Virus record (IMG/VR): IMGVR_UViG_3300034063_001922
Location: 1 to 64,000 of that record
Length of the DNA: 64,000 nucleotides
Strand: one strand, 5' to 3'
Source of the DNA: a virus
The notes beneath the pieces are model-generated. The model had not been told where the DNA came from and ran no database searches. It saw nothing but the letters and a program-made list of their open reading frames with translations. The first letter of the stretch is position 1. Each line of letters opens with the position of its first letter. The position numbers were made by a program, and so were the translations under genes. Positions 24,046 to 31,997 of the stretch are shown here, in pieces.

Positions 24046-24419
24046 TGGTCCGACCCGTCCATGGGATTCAGGGCCAGGACCGCCTGGGCCTGTGCAATCG
24101 AGCGGCAGACCGCCCCCACCCCGCCAAGCTGCTGCACCAGCTGCAGAAAGGCCTGCTGCTCAGGGCTGACTGTTCCGGAGCCCGTCTTGATCTCCAGGGC
24201 AACGAACTGGGCGAGCCGCTGGCCGACCAGCTCAGGCGTGATCTCCAGCGAGCGCAGACCGATCAGGTCGCTGCTGCCCTTGCACAGCCCGAAGCGCACG
24301 AAGCGCCCCTGCTGGTCGACCAGGGCGCCGGTGTTGTTGCGCCAGAGCCGCACGGTCCCGCGGCCGCAGGCCAGGCGGATGCGCTGCTGGATCTCGTGTT
24401 CACTGGGGCAGGAGGTCAT
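24042..24419 (-). CDS. VRR-NUC (PD-(D/E)XK) nuclease
   Basis: 125 aa counting from MTSCPSE at 24419. SEHEIQQRIRLACG at the start, a central KGSSDLIGL and FVALEIKTGSG (E-x-K) give the D...ExK active site of stand-alone VRR-NUC nucleases, which cut branched DNA such as Holliday junctions; SPEQQAFLQLVQQLGG is the conserved following helix. Common next to phage helicases, here separated from the DEAD-box helicase by two inserted secreted-protein genes. Confidence 0.85.
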   Translation of the reverse strand: MTSCPSEHEIQQRIRLACGRGTVRLWRNNTGALVDQQGRFVRFGLCKGSSDLIGLRSLEITPELVGQRLAQFVALEIKTGSGTVSPEQQAFLQLVQQLGGVGAVCRSIAQAQAVLALNPMDGSDQ

Positions 24420-24538
24420 GCCTCCTGTTGCCAGACTCGGGACAACGACCACCCTGGCCAGCGCCGTGCCAGGCCACGCCACACTTCAGACGAGCCAGCC
24501 AGGCCTGTCTGAAACTGGCTCCCGACCAAGAGGAACGC

Positions 24539-25177
24539 ATGCCAAGTAGGACAGCGTCAGCCACCAAAGAAATACGTCAGCCATTCACTGGCCACACCTT
24601 CCTCCGACCACTGACGGCTCTAGTCCTGACCTTGCAGTCTCTGCATGGCTGGAGCGATAGCGCGATCGCACAGTCACTTCACTTCACCAGACTGAAGAGC
24701 ACAACTGCGACTTGCACGGAAGCACAATCATCAGTCCAGTCTGAGCTCAGATCGCGAGGCTTCTTCTCTCCCTATCGGGCCAACGCCGGCAGTCGCATAG
24801 CGCGGATGGTGTATCCAGCTATCACGCTCGATAGCACCTCAATCGGCAAGTACTACTTTGGTGCGCCTGCAGGCAGGCCGCAGCAGTTGGATATCAACTT
24901 GTCCGGGGACTCCAACAAGCTTTACCAGGGCCTTCTCTCCTCTCCAGTGTACCTATCCGCTCTTGGTGCACGGATCATGGAAGCATGTCCAGACATTGGC
25001 CTGGTGAGCTTTAATCACTGGCATGAGGGAGGGGTCCCAGTTGGCTTTTTCCCTGATGGTACGGCTCGCACGTTTCAATGGGTAGACCTAGGAGAAGGTC
25101 CACACACGCGCCTGGTCCCAGGCGCGGACGGCATGAATGTCATGCAATACCAATGGGGGTACTACTTCTCACCATGA
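24539..25177 (+). CDS. Secreted protein of unknown function (lysogenic-conversion type)
   Basis: 212 aa counting from MPSRTAS at 24539, with AGAGGA upstream. A signal-peptide-like segment (FLRPLTALVLTLQSLHG) lies near residues 20-40. The mature part has ACPDIGLVSFNHWHEGG and a short aromatic C-terminus. A paralogue follows immediately with overlapping ends. Plus strand and lower GC set the pair apart from the minus-strand phage genes on either side. Export to the periplasm or outside is predicted; no enzyme motif recognised. Confidence 0.6.
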   Translation: MPSRTASATKEIRQPFTGHTFLRPLTALVLTLQSLHGWSDSAIAQSLHFTRLKSTTATCTEAQSSVQSELRSRGFFSPYRANAGSRIARMVYPAITLDSTSIGKYYFGAPAGRPQQLDINLSGDSNKLYQGLLSSPVYLSALGARIMEACPDIGLVSFNHWHEGGVPVGFFPDGTARTFQWVDLGEGPHTRLVPGADGMNVMQYQWGYYFSP

Positions 25178-25661
25178 AAACGCTCATCTCTTCTGTCACG
25201 CTTGCATTGACCATGGCGTCCCTGACCGACAGATCAGCTTTTGCGAACGAGAGAGCTTCCGCCTACGAAAGCATCAAGGACCCTCGTTGCCTGAATGCCA
25301 TTCATCAAGTGCATAGCGACATTGAAAACAGGCTGGGCGGAGTCCCGCTGCAGCCTCGCCTATACCAGAGAGGCAACAGCGGATCGTTTTTAACCTCAAC
25401 ACGCAGTGGTCGCGAGGGCTGCAGGCTACTCAGCAGGCGCACAACGCAAACCAGGCACTCACGTCCAGCCCACAGCTCGCCAAGAAATACACCGAGCAAA
25501 TCCTCTCCGCCTGCCCCGATGTAGGGAGTGTGGTCTTCTACATGTGGGAATGGGGAGTTGGGTGGTCAGTAGGCAGCGACTCTAATCTTGTGCAAGATCG
25601 CTGTGTCTACCCATCGCAAGGCAGGTCCTTCTACATCTGGGGTGAATTTGGCTGCACTTAG
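25174..25661 (+). pseudogene. Second secreted paralogue, frameshifted
   Basis: ATG at 25174 overlaps the previous stop. It reads MKTLISSVTLALTMASLTD (signal peptide) and a Cys-containing mature part, but the frame that continues to 25524 loses protein character after about 25380. The next frame carries the missing C-terminus: VFNLNTQWSRGLQATQQAHN, LAKKYTEQILSACPDVGSVV, FYMWEWGVGW, ending at TAG 25661. ACPDVG/ACPDIG links it to the upstream protein. The shift lies near a TTTTT run (25387-25391), so it may be a genuine mutation, programmed slippage or a sequencing error. Confidence 0.65.
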
Positions 25662-27088
25662 GTGGTAGCTCTTCCACCTTTTTGCCGTGCCGCCCAGACA
25701 TGCCTGGCCCAGCCGGGCTTGTAGCCCCGCTCCTGCTCCCGTTGCAGCAGCTCTTCGAAAGTGCGGCAGCCTGCGGCCGGGTGCGTACGCCGTGGTCGTT
25801 GCTGCTGTTTTGGCCTGGGCCGGTGGCGGGCGGCTGACCCCGTGACTTCCACCAGCTCGCCTTCAAGTTGCTGGAGCCCGCGCCTCTGCTCATCGCGTTC
25901 CTCGCTCAGGAACAGATGGCCGCAGTCGGGGCAGACCTGTGCTGCGCTGGGGCAGCTGCAGAAGCAGACCGGGCAGTCCTTGATCGGGATCGAGACACCC
26001 TCGCGCCGACGGCGGCCGGCCAGGTTCCAGTCGCGCTCATCGGTGGGCAGGCCGTGGCGGTGGGCATTGCCGACGTGATCGAGGATCACGGCCTCCTGCT
26101 TCCCAGGTGCAGGACGCAGGGCACGGCCGACCATCTGCAGGTACAAGGGCAAGCTTGCGGTGGGGCGCATCAGGATCGCGCCGCCGACCGAGGGGATGTC
26201 GGTTCCCTCGGAAATGATCATGCAGCTGGTGAGCACCTCGACCTCACCGGTGCCCAGGCCGGCGATCAGGCGTTTGCGCTCCTCCGCTGGGGTGCCACCG
26301 CTCACTGATGCGGCGCGAATTCCCGCACGACGGAAAGCCGCGGCCATTTGCTCGGCGTGCTCGATCGTGCAGCAAAAGCAGATCGCTGTGCCCGGGTGCA
26401 GTCGGCGCTGGTAGTGGGAGACGGCATCACCGATGGCGGCCCGGTCCCCGAAGGCCTGGGCTGCCTGTTCCAGATCGAAGTCGCCCATGCGGCGGCGGAG
26501 CTTGCTGTTCCGGGCGCCTGGCCAGGAGAAGACCCTGGGCCGGGCCAGCCAGCCCTGCTCCACCAGCCAGGCTGCTGAGGGCCCCAGCACCAGGGCCTCG
26601 AAATAGCCGCCGGCCTCCACGCCCAGCCCCTTGCCGTCGAGGCGCTCGGGGGTCGCGGTCTTGCCGATCAGGTGGGCGTCCGGCCAGGCGTTGATGACGC
26701 GGCCCCAGACATTGCCGGCCACCAGGTGGTGGGCCTCGTCCTGAATGATCAGATCCGGCGGCGGCAGCAGTGAGAGCCGCCGGACCACGGTCTGCACCGA
26801 GCCCACCGCCACTTGCCGCCCCTGGATCCGGTGGCCGGGGGCGATCACGTCGGGCTCCAGGCCCCAGGCCCGCACGGTGCCAGTGAGCTGGTCGATCAGC
26901 TCAGCCCGGTGGGCGAGCACCAGCACCCGCCGGCCCTTGCCGGCCGCCCCCTGCACAATGGCGCCGATGGTCTGGCCCTTACCCGCACCGGTGGGCATGA
27001 CGGCGCAGACCCGCCGGTGGACCTTGAGGGCGGCGCGGAGGTCGGCCAGCAGCTGCTGCTGGTAGTCGCGCAGGACGATCGGGGCCAT
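25658..27088 (-). CDS. Phage DEAD/DEAH-box (SF2) helicase
   Basis: 476 aa counting from MAPIVLRDYQQQLL at 27088 (a GTG nine bases upstream is possible). Q-like motif RDYQQ, Walker A MPTGAGKGQT, motif II QDEAHH, motif III KTATP, motif V SEGTDIPSVG and motif VI YLQMVGRALRP are all present. A C-terminal four-cysteine zinc finger (CPVCFCS...CPDCG) follows. It resembles phage recombination/replication helicases of the RadD/SSL2 type and would unwind DNA near the origin or at recombination forks. The gene is divergent from the RHH and primase genes. Confidence 0.9.
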   Translation of the reverse strand: MAPIVLRDYQQQLLADLRAALKVHRRVCAVMPTGAGKGQTIGAIVQGAAGKGRRVLVLAHRAELIDQLTGTVRAWGLEPDVIAPGHRIQGRQVAVGSVQTVVRRLSLLPPPDLIIQDEAHHLVAGNVWGRVINAWPDAHLIGKTATPERLDGKGLGVEAGGYFEALVLGPSAAWLVEQGWLARPRVFSWPGARNSKLRRRMGDFDLEQAAQAFGDRAAIGDAVSHYQRRLHPGTAICFCCTIEHAEQMAAAFRRAGIRAASVSGGTPAEERKRLIAGLGTGEVEVLTSCMIISEGTDIPSVGGAILMRPTASLPLYLQMVGRALRPAPGKQEAVILDHVGNAHRHGLPTDERDWNLAGRRRREGVSIPIKDCPVCFCSCPSAAQVCPDCGHLFLSEERDEQRRGLQQLEGELVEVTGSAARHRPRPKQQQRPRRTHPAAGCRTFEELLQREQERGYKPGWARHVWAARQKGGRATT

Positions 27089-27194
27089 CAGGATCACAGG
27101 CGATCAGGACAGGAGCTAGCCGCTGGCCTTTTTTAGCTCAGCCTAGCGAGAGCTGGCCCACGGTATTAGGCTGTAGTTCACGAGCAGAGTTCCC

Positions 27195-27398
27195 ATGTCC
27201 GACTACGCCCTGCCGGTGAGTGTCTCGATCACCCAAGAGCAGCTGGCCTGGCTGGATGCCCGCCGTCGCCATGGCTCCCTGAGCCGCTCAGCCGCCCTGC
27301 GCCAGGTGCTCGACGCGGTGATCCACCGTGAATCCCTGGTGCCCGCACCCGATCGCGGCTCTACGGGGAACCAGGCGCTTGCCGGCCAGGGATGGTGA
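27195..27398 (+). CDS. Ribbon-helix-helix-like small DNA-binding protein
   Basis: 67 aa, ATG at 27195. PVSVSITQEQLAWLDARRRH then SLSRSAALRQVLDAVI is a CopG-like strand-helix-helix. It stands first in the rightward operon, 10 bp before the primase, as 14171-14365 does in the left prophage. The divergent interval 27089-27194 is the likely control region. Confidence 0.6.
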   Translation: MSDYALPVSVSITQEQLAWLDARRRHGSLSRSAALRQVLDAVIHRESLVPAPDRGSTGNQALAGQGW

Positions 27399-27408
27399 GC
27401 GACATCCC

Positions 27409-30021
27409 ATGGCCGATGCCATTGCTGCGGCCCGAGGCCGCTGGCCGGAGATCCTTGCTGCCCTGGCAGGGCTGAGAGAAGCGGAGCTGAGCGATCGTCA
27501 TCAGCCCTGCCCGCTCTGCGGTGGAACCGATCGCTACCGCTTTGACGACAAGGACGGCAGCGGCTCCTGGTTCTGCAACCAGTGCGGCGGCAAGGACCAG
27601 CGCGGTGGTGCCGGCTCCGGAATCGACCTGCTCATGCGCCGGCAGGGGTGGAGCTTTGTGGAGGCCGCCCGGCAGGTGGAGGCCTTTCTTGGACTGGTGC
27701 CTGATCACCAGGACCCACGTGCCGGCAGTGCCACGAGCCGAAACGGCAAGCCCTGGCGCATGCCCGAGAAGCCGCCTGTCGATGCGCCGCCGCCGCCGTT
27801 GAACCGCGGCGCCACCGCCCAGTGGGCCTACCGCAATGCCGCTGGAGAGGTGCTGTTCTGGATCCAGCGGATCCGGCTGCGCAGCGGCGCCAAAGCCTTC
27901 CTGCATCGCGTCTGGCTCGATGGGGACTGGCATCGCCCCAGCCGCCGCGATGCCTTCACATGCGATTGGCCCGCACCGCGGCCGCTCTATGGGCTGTCGG
28001 ATCTGCACCGGCGCCCCGAGGCTCCGGTGCTGGTGGTGGAGGGAGAGGGCACCGCCGATGCTGCCGCTCGCCTGTTCCCGCAGCACGCGGTGCTGACCTG
28101 GCCCAACGGATCCAAGGCGATCGCCAAGGCGGACTGGACGCCGCTCGCCGGCCGTTCGGTCACGCTCTGGCCGGATGCCGATGCCGCCGGGCTGGAAGCC
28201 ATGGAGAGCCTGGCCGCTCTGCTGCACCCGCTTGACTGCCAGCTGCAACTGGTGGCCCTGCCGGCCGATCTGTCCCAGGGCTGGGACCTGGCCGATGCGG
28301 ACTGGACGCCCCGGCAGGCCGCACGCCAACTGGCGAAAGCAGCCCAGACATGGACCCCGCCAGAGGCGGGTGGCGATGGGCCTCCTCTCCAGCCTGCGGA
28401 TGCGGCAGCCCCCAGGCCGGCAGCGCCCTTCCTCTGCCTGGGCTACGACGCCGACGCGAACTTCTACCAACCTTCCAGCACCGGTCAGGTGATCCGGCTG
28501 CCCCGCGGCTGCCACACCGCCACTCACCTCGTCGCCCTGGCACCACTGGAGTACTGGGAGAGCCTCTACCCCAGCCGCACCGGTGTGAACTGGCCGGCGG
28601 CGGCCAGCGATCTGCACAAGAGCTCCGCCGCGATGGGGATCTTTGCGGTGGAGCGCATTCGCGGCCGCGGGGCCTGGTGGGATGAGGGCCGCACAGTGCT
28701 GCACCTCGGTGATCGCCTGATCACCCCCGACGGGGAGCACCCGATCACCAAGCCATTCCGCTCGCGGCACATCTACCAGCGCCTCGAACGCCAGGAGGGG
28801 CCCTGCGGCGTCGAACCCCTGACCGTGGAGGAAGCGGCGGTGATCGTCAGCATCGCCAACCGCTTCCGCTGGGAGGTTCCCGCCTCCGGCACCCTGCTGC
28901 AGGGCTGGGTGGTGCTGGCTCCGATCTGCGGAGCCCTGCGCTGGCGGCCCCACCTCTGGCTCACCGCTGGTGCAGGCTCGGGGAAGAGCCAGATCCTCGA
29001 TCGCTTTGTGGTGCCGCTGCTCGGCGACCTGCGCCTGGCGGTGTCGGGCGCCACGACAGAGGCTGGCCTGCGCCAGACCATCTGCTCGGACGCCGTGCCG
29101 GTGGTCTTCGATGAGGCGGAGAGCAACGAGAAGGGCGACCAGCAGCGGATGCAGGCGATCCTCTCGCTGGCGCGGGTGGCCAGCAGCGAGAGCAGCGCCG
29201 AGATGCTCAAGGGTTCCCCCAGCGGCGATGTGAGCCGCTATCGGGTGCGCTCGATGTTCTTGATGTCCTCCATCGCAACCGCCCTCAAGCAGGGGGCGGA
29301 CAAGAGCCGCTTCGCGCAGCTCACCCTGCGCAGCCCCACCGAGATGGGCCAGGAGGAGCGCGAGGCCCACTGGCAGAGCCTCGATCGGGACCTCGAGCGC
29401 TACATCACCCCGCAGCTGGCGCGGCGCTTGATCGCCCGGACGGTGTCGCTGATCCCGGTGATTCGCCAATCAGTCGTGGTCTTTTCAGCGGCTGCCGCCC
29501 GCCACTTCGACTCCCAGCGACTGGGGGATCAATACGGCACCTTGATGGCCGGTGCCTGGTCGCTGCTCAGCGACACGGTTCCCAGCCAGAAGGAGGCCGA
29601 GGAGTGCATTGAGGTCCACAACTGGGACAGCTACAGCCAGAGCACCGAGGTTCCCGACGAGGCCCGCTGCATCCAGACGATCCTGCAGCGGCAGGTGCGG
29701 GTGGAGACCGACGACAAGCCCGTCACCCGCACCATCGGTGAACTGGTGGAGCTGGCCGCCTGCCACAGCAGCTGCATGGATGTAAGCCCTGGCCTGGCGG
29801 CCCAAACCCTGGGTCGCCATGGCCTGCGGGTGGATCAGGACCGCCTGCTGGTGAGCAACACCGCCAAGGCGATCGAGCACTTCCTGGCTGATACCGCCTG
29901 GCAAAACAGCTGGTCGGTGGTGCTGCTGCGCCTGAGCGGTGCGCAACGGGCCGGACCGGTGCGTTTCTGTGGCGCCGGCATGGTCAGCCGTGCCGTCGCC
30001 ATTCCCCTGAGCGCGCTGTAA
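27409..30021 (+). CDS. Phage primase-helicase: zinc finger, Toprim and DUF927-type ATPase
   Basis: 870 aa from MADAIAA at 27409. P4-type zinc-binding primase domain (CPLCGG...FCNQCGG, residues about 30-65). Then Toprim motifs VLVVEGEGTADAA and LWPDADAAG (about 225-290). Then a DUF927-type domain (HTATHLVALAPLEYWES onward) with Walker A TAGAGSGKSQ and Walker B VVFDEAE. It synthesises primers and unwinds phage DNA. The left prophage has an unrelated prim-pol/RepA protein at this locus, showing module exchange. Confidence 0.88.
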   Translation: MADAIAAARGRWPEILAALAGLREAELSDRHQPCPLCGGTDRYRFDDKDGSGSWFCNQCGGKDQRGGAGSGIDLLMRRQGWSFVEAARQVEAFLGLVPDHQDPRAGSATSRNGKPWRMPEKPPVDAPPPPLNRGATAQWAYRNAAGEVLFWIQRIRLRSGAKAFLHRVWLDGDWHRPSRRDAFTCDWPAPRPLYGLSDLHRRPEAPVLVVEGEGTADAAARLFPQHAVLTWPNGSKAIAKADWTPLAGRSVTLWPDADAAGLEAMESLAALLHPLDCQLQLVALPADLSQGWDLADADWTPRQAARQLAKAAQTWTPPEAGGDGPPLQPADAAAPRPAAPFLCLGYDADANFYQPSSTGQVIRLPRGCHTATHLVALAPLEYWESLYPSRTGVNWPAAASDLHKSSAAMGIFAVERIRGRGAWWDEGRTVLHLGDRLITPDGEHPITKPFRSRHIYQRLERQEGPCGVEPLTVEEAAVIVSIANRFRWEVPASGTLLQGWVVLAPICGALRWRPHLWLTAGAGSGKSQILDRFVVPLLGDLRLAVSGATTEAGLRQTICSDAVPVVFDEAESNEKGDQQRMQAILSLARVASSESSAEMLKGSPSGDVSRYRVRSMFLMSSIATALKQGADKSRFAQLTLRSPTEMGQEEREAHWQSLDRDLERYITPQLARRLIARTVSLIPVIRQSVVVFSAAAARHFDSQRLGDQYGTLMAGAWSLLSDTVPSQKEAEECIEVHNWDSYSQSTEVPDEARCIQTILQRQVRVETDDKPVTRTIGELVELAACHSSCMDVSPGLAAQTLGRHGLRVDQDRLLVSNTAKAIEHFLADTAWQNSWSVVLLRLSGAQRAGPVRFCGAGMVSRAVAIPLSAL

Positions 30022-30308
30022 CCAGCAGCCGTTACAAAACGGCCAGACATAACAGCAGAGGTAACGCCCAGATCTCTTGCCCCGCAAGCGATCTTGGCCT
30101 CCGTAACGATGTAACGCTCCGGGGAGCACATAGAGCCCCCTATGAATTCAAAGACAAATGCACACCTGCTCAACCAGACACTGCTGCTTGCTAATGCCTC
30201 TATCTCTGAAAAAGGGTTACATCGTTACAGGCACCGCCAGAAGCCGCTGCCAGCAGGCGATCTCGGATGTGACGCCCACCGTCACACCGCGTCACATCTG
30301 AAACGGCC
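30022..30308. other. Repeat-rich intergenic region, candidate replication origin
   Basis: No gene. Short palindromic words cluster here: GTAACGATGTAAC (30103-30115) and its exact inverse GTTACATCGTTAC (30216-30228), several isolated GTTAC/GTAAC words, and GATGTGACG (30266-30274) facing CGTCACATC (30290-30298) with a further GTCACA between. Position directly downstream of the primase-helicase and repeat density suggest an origin or primase-binding region. Confidence 0.45.
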
Positions 30309-31001
30309 ATGCACAGCACCACATCCACCTGGCTTGAGCCCATTCCCGGCCTCTGGCGGGATGAGGAGGCCCACCGCTACTGGCTGGGCGATCACCTGTT
30401 CCCGGTGTCGATCACCGGCGTGCTGGCCCACGGGCTGAGCGAGACCGCCAGACGCTCGATCGAGGCCAAGCGGCCAATCTGGGAGCCCCGCGGCACCACG
30501 GTGCACGCGGCCCTGGAGCGCTATAGCCAGGCCCGCTTCCTGGTGGGCAACAGCGCAGCCGAGGCCCTGCTGGAAGCCGAAACACTGCCGGGCCATCACC
30601 GATACCGGGACTGGATCCTGCCGCTGCTGCAGCTGCCGCTCTGGGACGAGGTGGAGGTGATCGCCAGCGAGCGACTCACCTGCTGCCTGGTCCGCAACGT
30701 CGCCGGGGCCTTCGATGGCGCCTATGTCTCACCGGCCCTGAGTGAGCGGCGCGGGCGGGAGGTGCAGGTGCTCTACGACCTCAAGACCCTCTCGGCCCAC
30801 GGTCGGCCCTATTCCACCGCCGCCCAGCTCGGCGGCTACATGGTGCTGGAGGCCGCCCAGGGGAATCACTACGAGCTGGGCCAGACGATCTGGAGCAAGC
30901 CCGGCGAGGCGCTCACCAGCACCTTCTACAGCCGTGAGCAGTGCCTGGCTGCCTGGGCTGCCGCCTGGAGCAGCTACCGCCTGGCCCATCGGCCCTTCTG
31001 A
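30309..31001 (+). CDS. Phage RecB/Cas4-like PD-(D/E)XK exonuclease
   Basis: 230 aa, ATG at 30309. FPVSITGVLAHGLSE at the N-terminus, RGTTVHAALERYSQ (conserved His), then the active-site residues in GAFDGAYV (Asp), VLYDLKTLS (Asp-x-Lys) and the following motif TAAQLGGYMVLEA (Gln) define this superfamily. It probably acts in phage recombination, end processing or host DNA degradation. No counterpart in the left prophage. Confidence 0.85.
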   Translation: MHSTTSTWLEPIPGLWRDEEAHRYWLGDHLFPVSITGVLAHGLSETARRSIEAKRPIWEPRGTTVHAALERYSQARFLVGNSAAEALLEAETLPGHHRYRDWILPLLQLPLWDEVEVIASERLTCCLVRNVAGAFDGAYVSPALSERRGREVQVLYDLKTLSAHGRPYSTAAQLGGYMVLEAAQGNHYELGQTIWSKPGEALTSTFYSREQCLAAWAAAWSSYRLAHRPF

Positions 31002-31105
31002 GAACCAGGATCACTGCAAGCAGGCCTGGCAAGATAGCCAGCGCTCCATAGCCGCTAGATTGAGCAGGCTCGGATACATCCGGGCGGTCTTTGTGGTGCT
31101 CCTCA

Positions 31106-31471
31106 ATGGCGGATCTCCTCCTTGCCCCTGCTCCGCCGGCGTCAGCCGCTGATCTCGACGCCCTGCTGGACGCGGTCACCGCGATCAAGGCCCAGCAGAA
31201 GGAGCTGGAGCAGCAGCTTGAGCCCCTGCTGGAGGCCCTCAGTGAGGCGATGGCCACCGGCCAGCTGGATCCCTCCTTCTCGCACAACGACTGGGCCTTC
31301 TGCCACAGCCCCGGCCGACTGAGCTACGCGTTCCCCGCGGCGGTGCAGCAGATCGAGCAGCAGCTCAAGGCCGCCAAGGAGAGCGCCATCCAGCAGGGCA
31401 GTGCGACGGAGAAGCGGGGCAAACCCTACTGGACCATCCGCCCCCCGAAGGCCCAGGACCAGCCGTTCTGA
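31106..31471 (+). CDS. Small coiled-coil phage protein
   Basis: 121 aa from MADLLLAP at 31106. Residues about 20-65 form a Gln/Glu-rich coiled coil (AIKAQQKELEQQLEPLLEAL); the middle has SHNDWAFCHSPG and the end GKPYWTIRPPK. Sits between exonuclease and terS, 4 bp before the latter. Probably an accessory replication/recombination protein; no defined family recognised. Confidence 0.55.
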   Translation: MADLLLAPAPPASAADLDALLDAVTAIKAQQKELEQQLEPLLEALSEAMATGQLDPSFSHNDWAFCHSPGRLSYAFPAAVQQIEQQLKAAKESAIQQGSATEKRGKPYWTIRPPKAQDQPF

Positions 31472-31475
31472 GCCG

Positions 31476-31997
31476 ATGCCGACGCGCGCCCGCAACTTGA
31501 GTGCTGCCGATCCGGTGGAGGAGCTGCGCGCTGCCGCCAGCACAGAGGACGACAACGGCCAGCCGATCTATGAGCCCACCGATCCCGCGCGGCCGATCGG
31601 TCATGCCAACCCACCGCGACGCACGAAGGGACAGGCGGCTCAGCCGCCGCCACGACCCTCGCGGCTGGAGGTGGAACGCCGCGTCGCTGAGGGGCAGTTG
31701 TGGATCGCCCAGCGCATTCCGCTGGCACTGATCTACGAAAAAGCTCGTGAAAGCTGGGGGGTGACCAACAGCCAGACGATCAACCGCTACCTCAACCTGG
31801 CCCGCGAGCGGATGGTGGAGGAGTTGATCTCCGACCGCCGCCGCCATCAGGCCGAGCAGATCTTTGCGCTGAATGACTGCGCCCGCCGGGCAATGGATGC
31901 CGAGCAGTTTTCGGCGGCGGTCGGTGCTTTCCGGGTGATCGCAGAGATCGGTGGACTGCTGCGCGCCCCGATCAAGCCCCCCGAGGCGAAGACCTGA
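31476..31997 (+). CDS. terS: Terminase small subunit
   Basis: 173 aa from MPTRARN at 31476. Same architecture and nearly identical C-terminal half as the left copy (10388-10927). Stop overlaps the terL start (TGATG). Binds packaging sites and activates TerL. Confidence 0.82.
   Translation: MPTRARNLSAADPVEELRAAASTEDDNGQPIYEPTDPARPIGHANPPRRTKGQAAQPPPRPSRLEVERRVAEGQLWIAQRIPLALIYEKARESWGVTNSQTINRYLNLARERMVEELISDRRRHQAEQIFALNDCARRAMDAEQFSAAVGAFRVIAEIGGLLRAPIKPPEAKT

Noticed and set aside
27361-29469. Very long minus-strand open frame (702 codons) opposite the primase gene
   Set aside because: Shadow of GC-rich codon usage; low-complexity composition, while the plus strand encodes clear zinc-finger, Toprim and Walker motifs.
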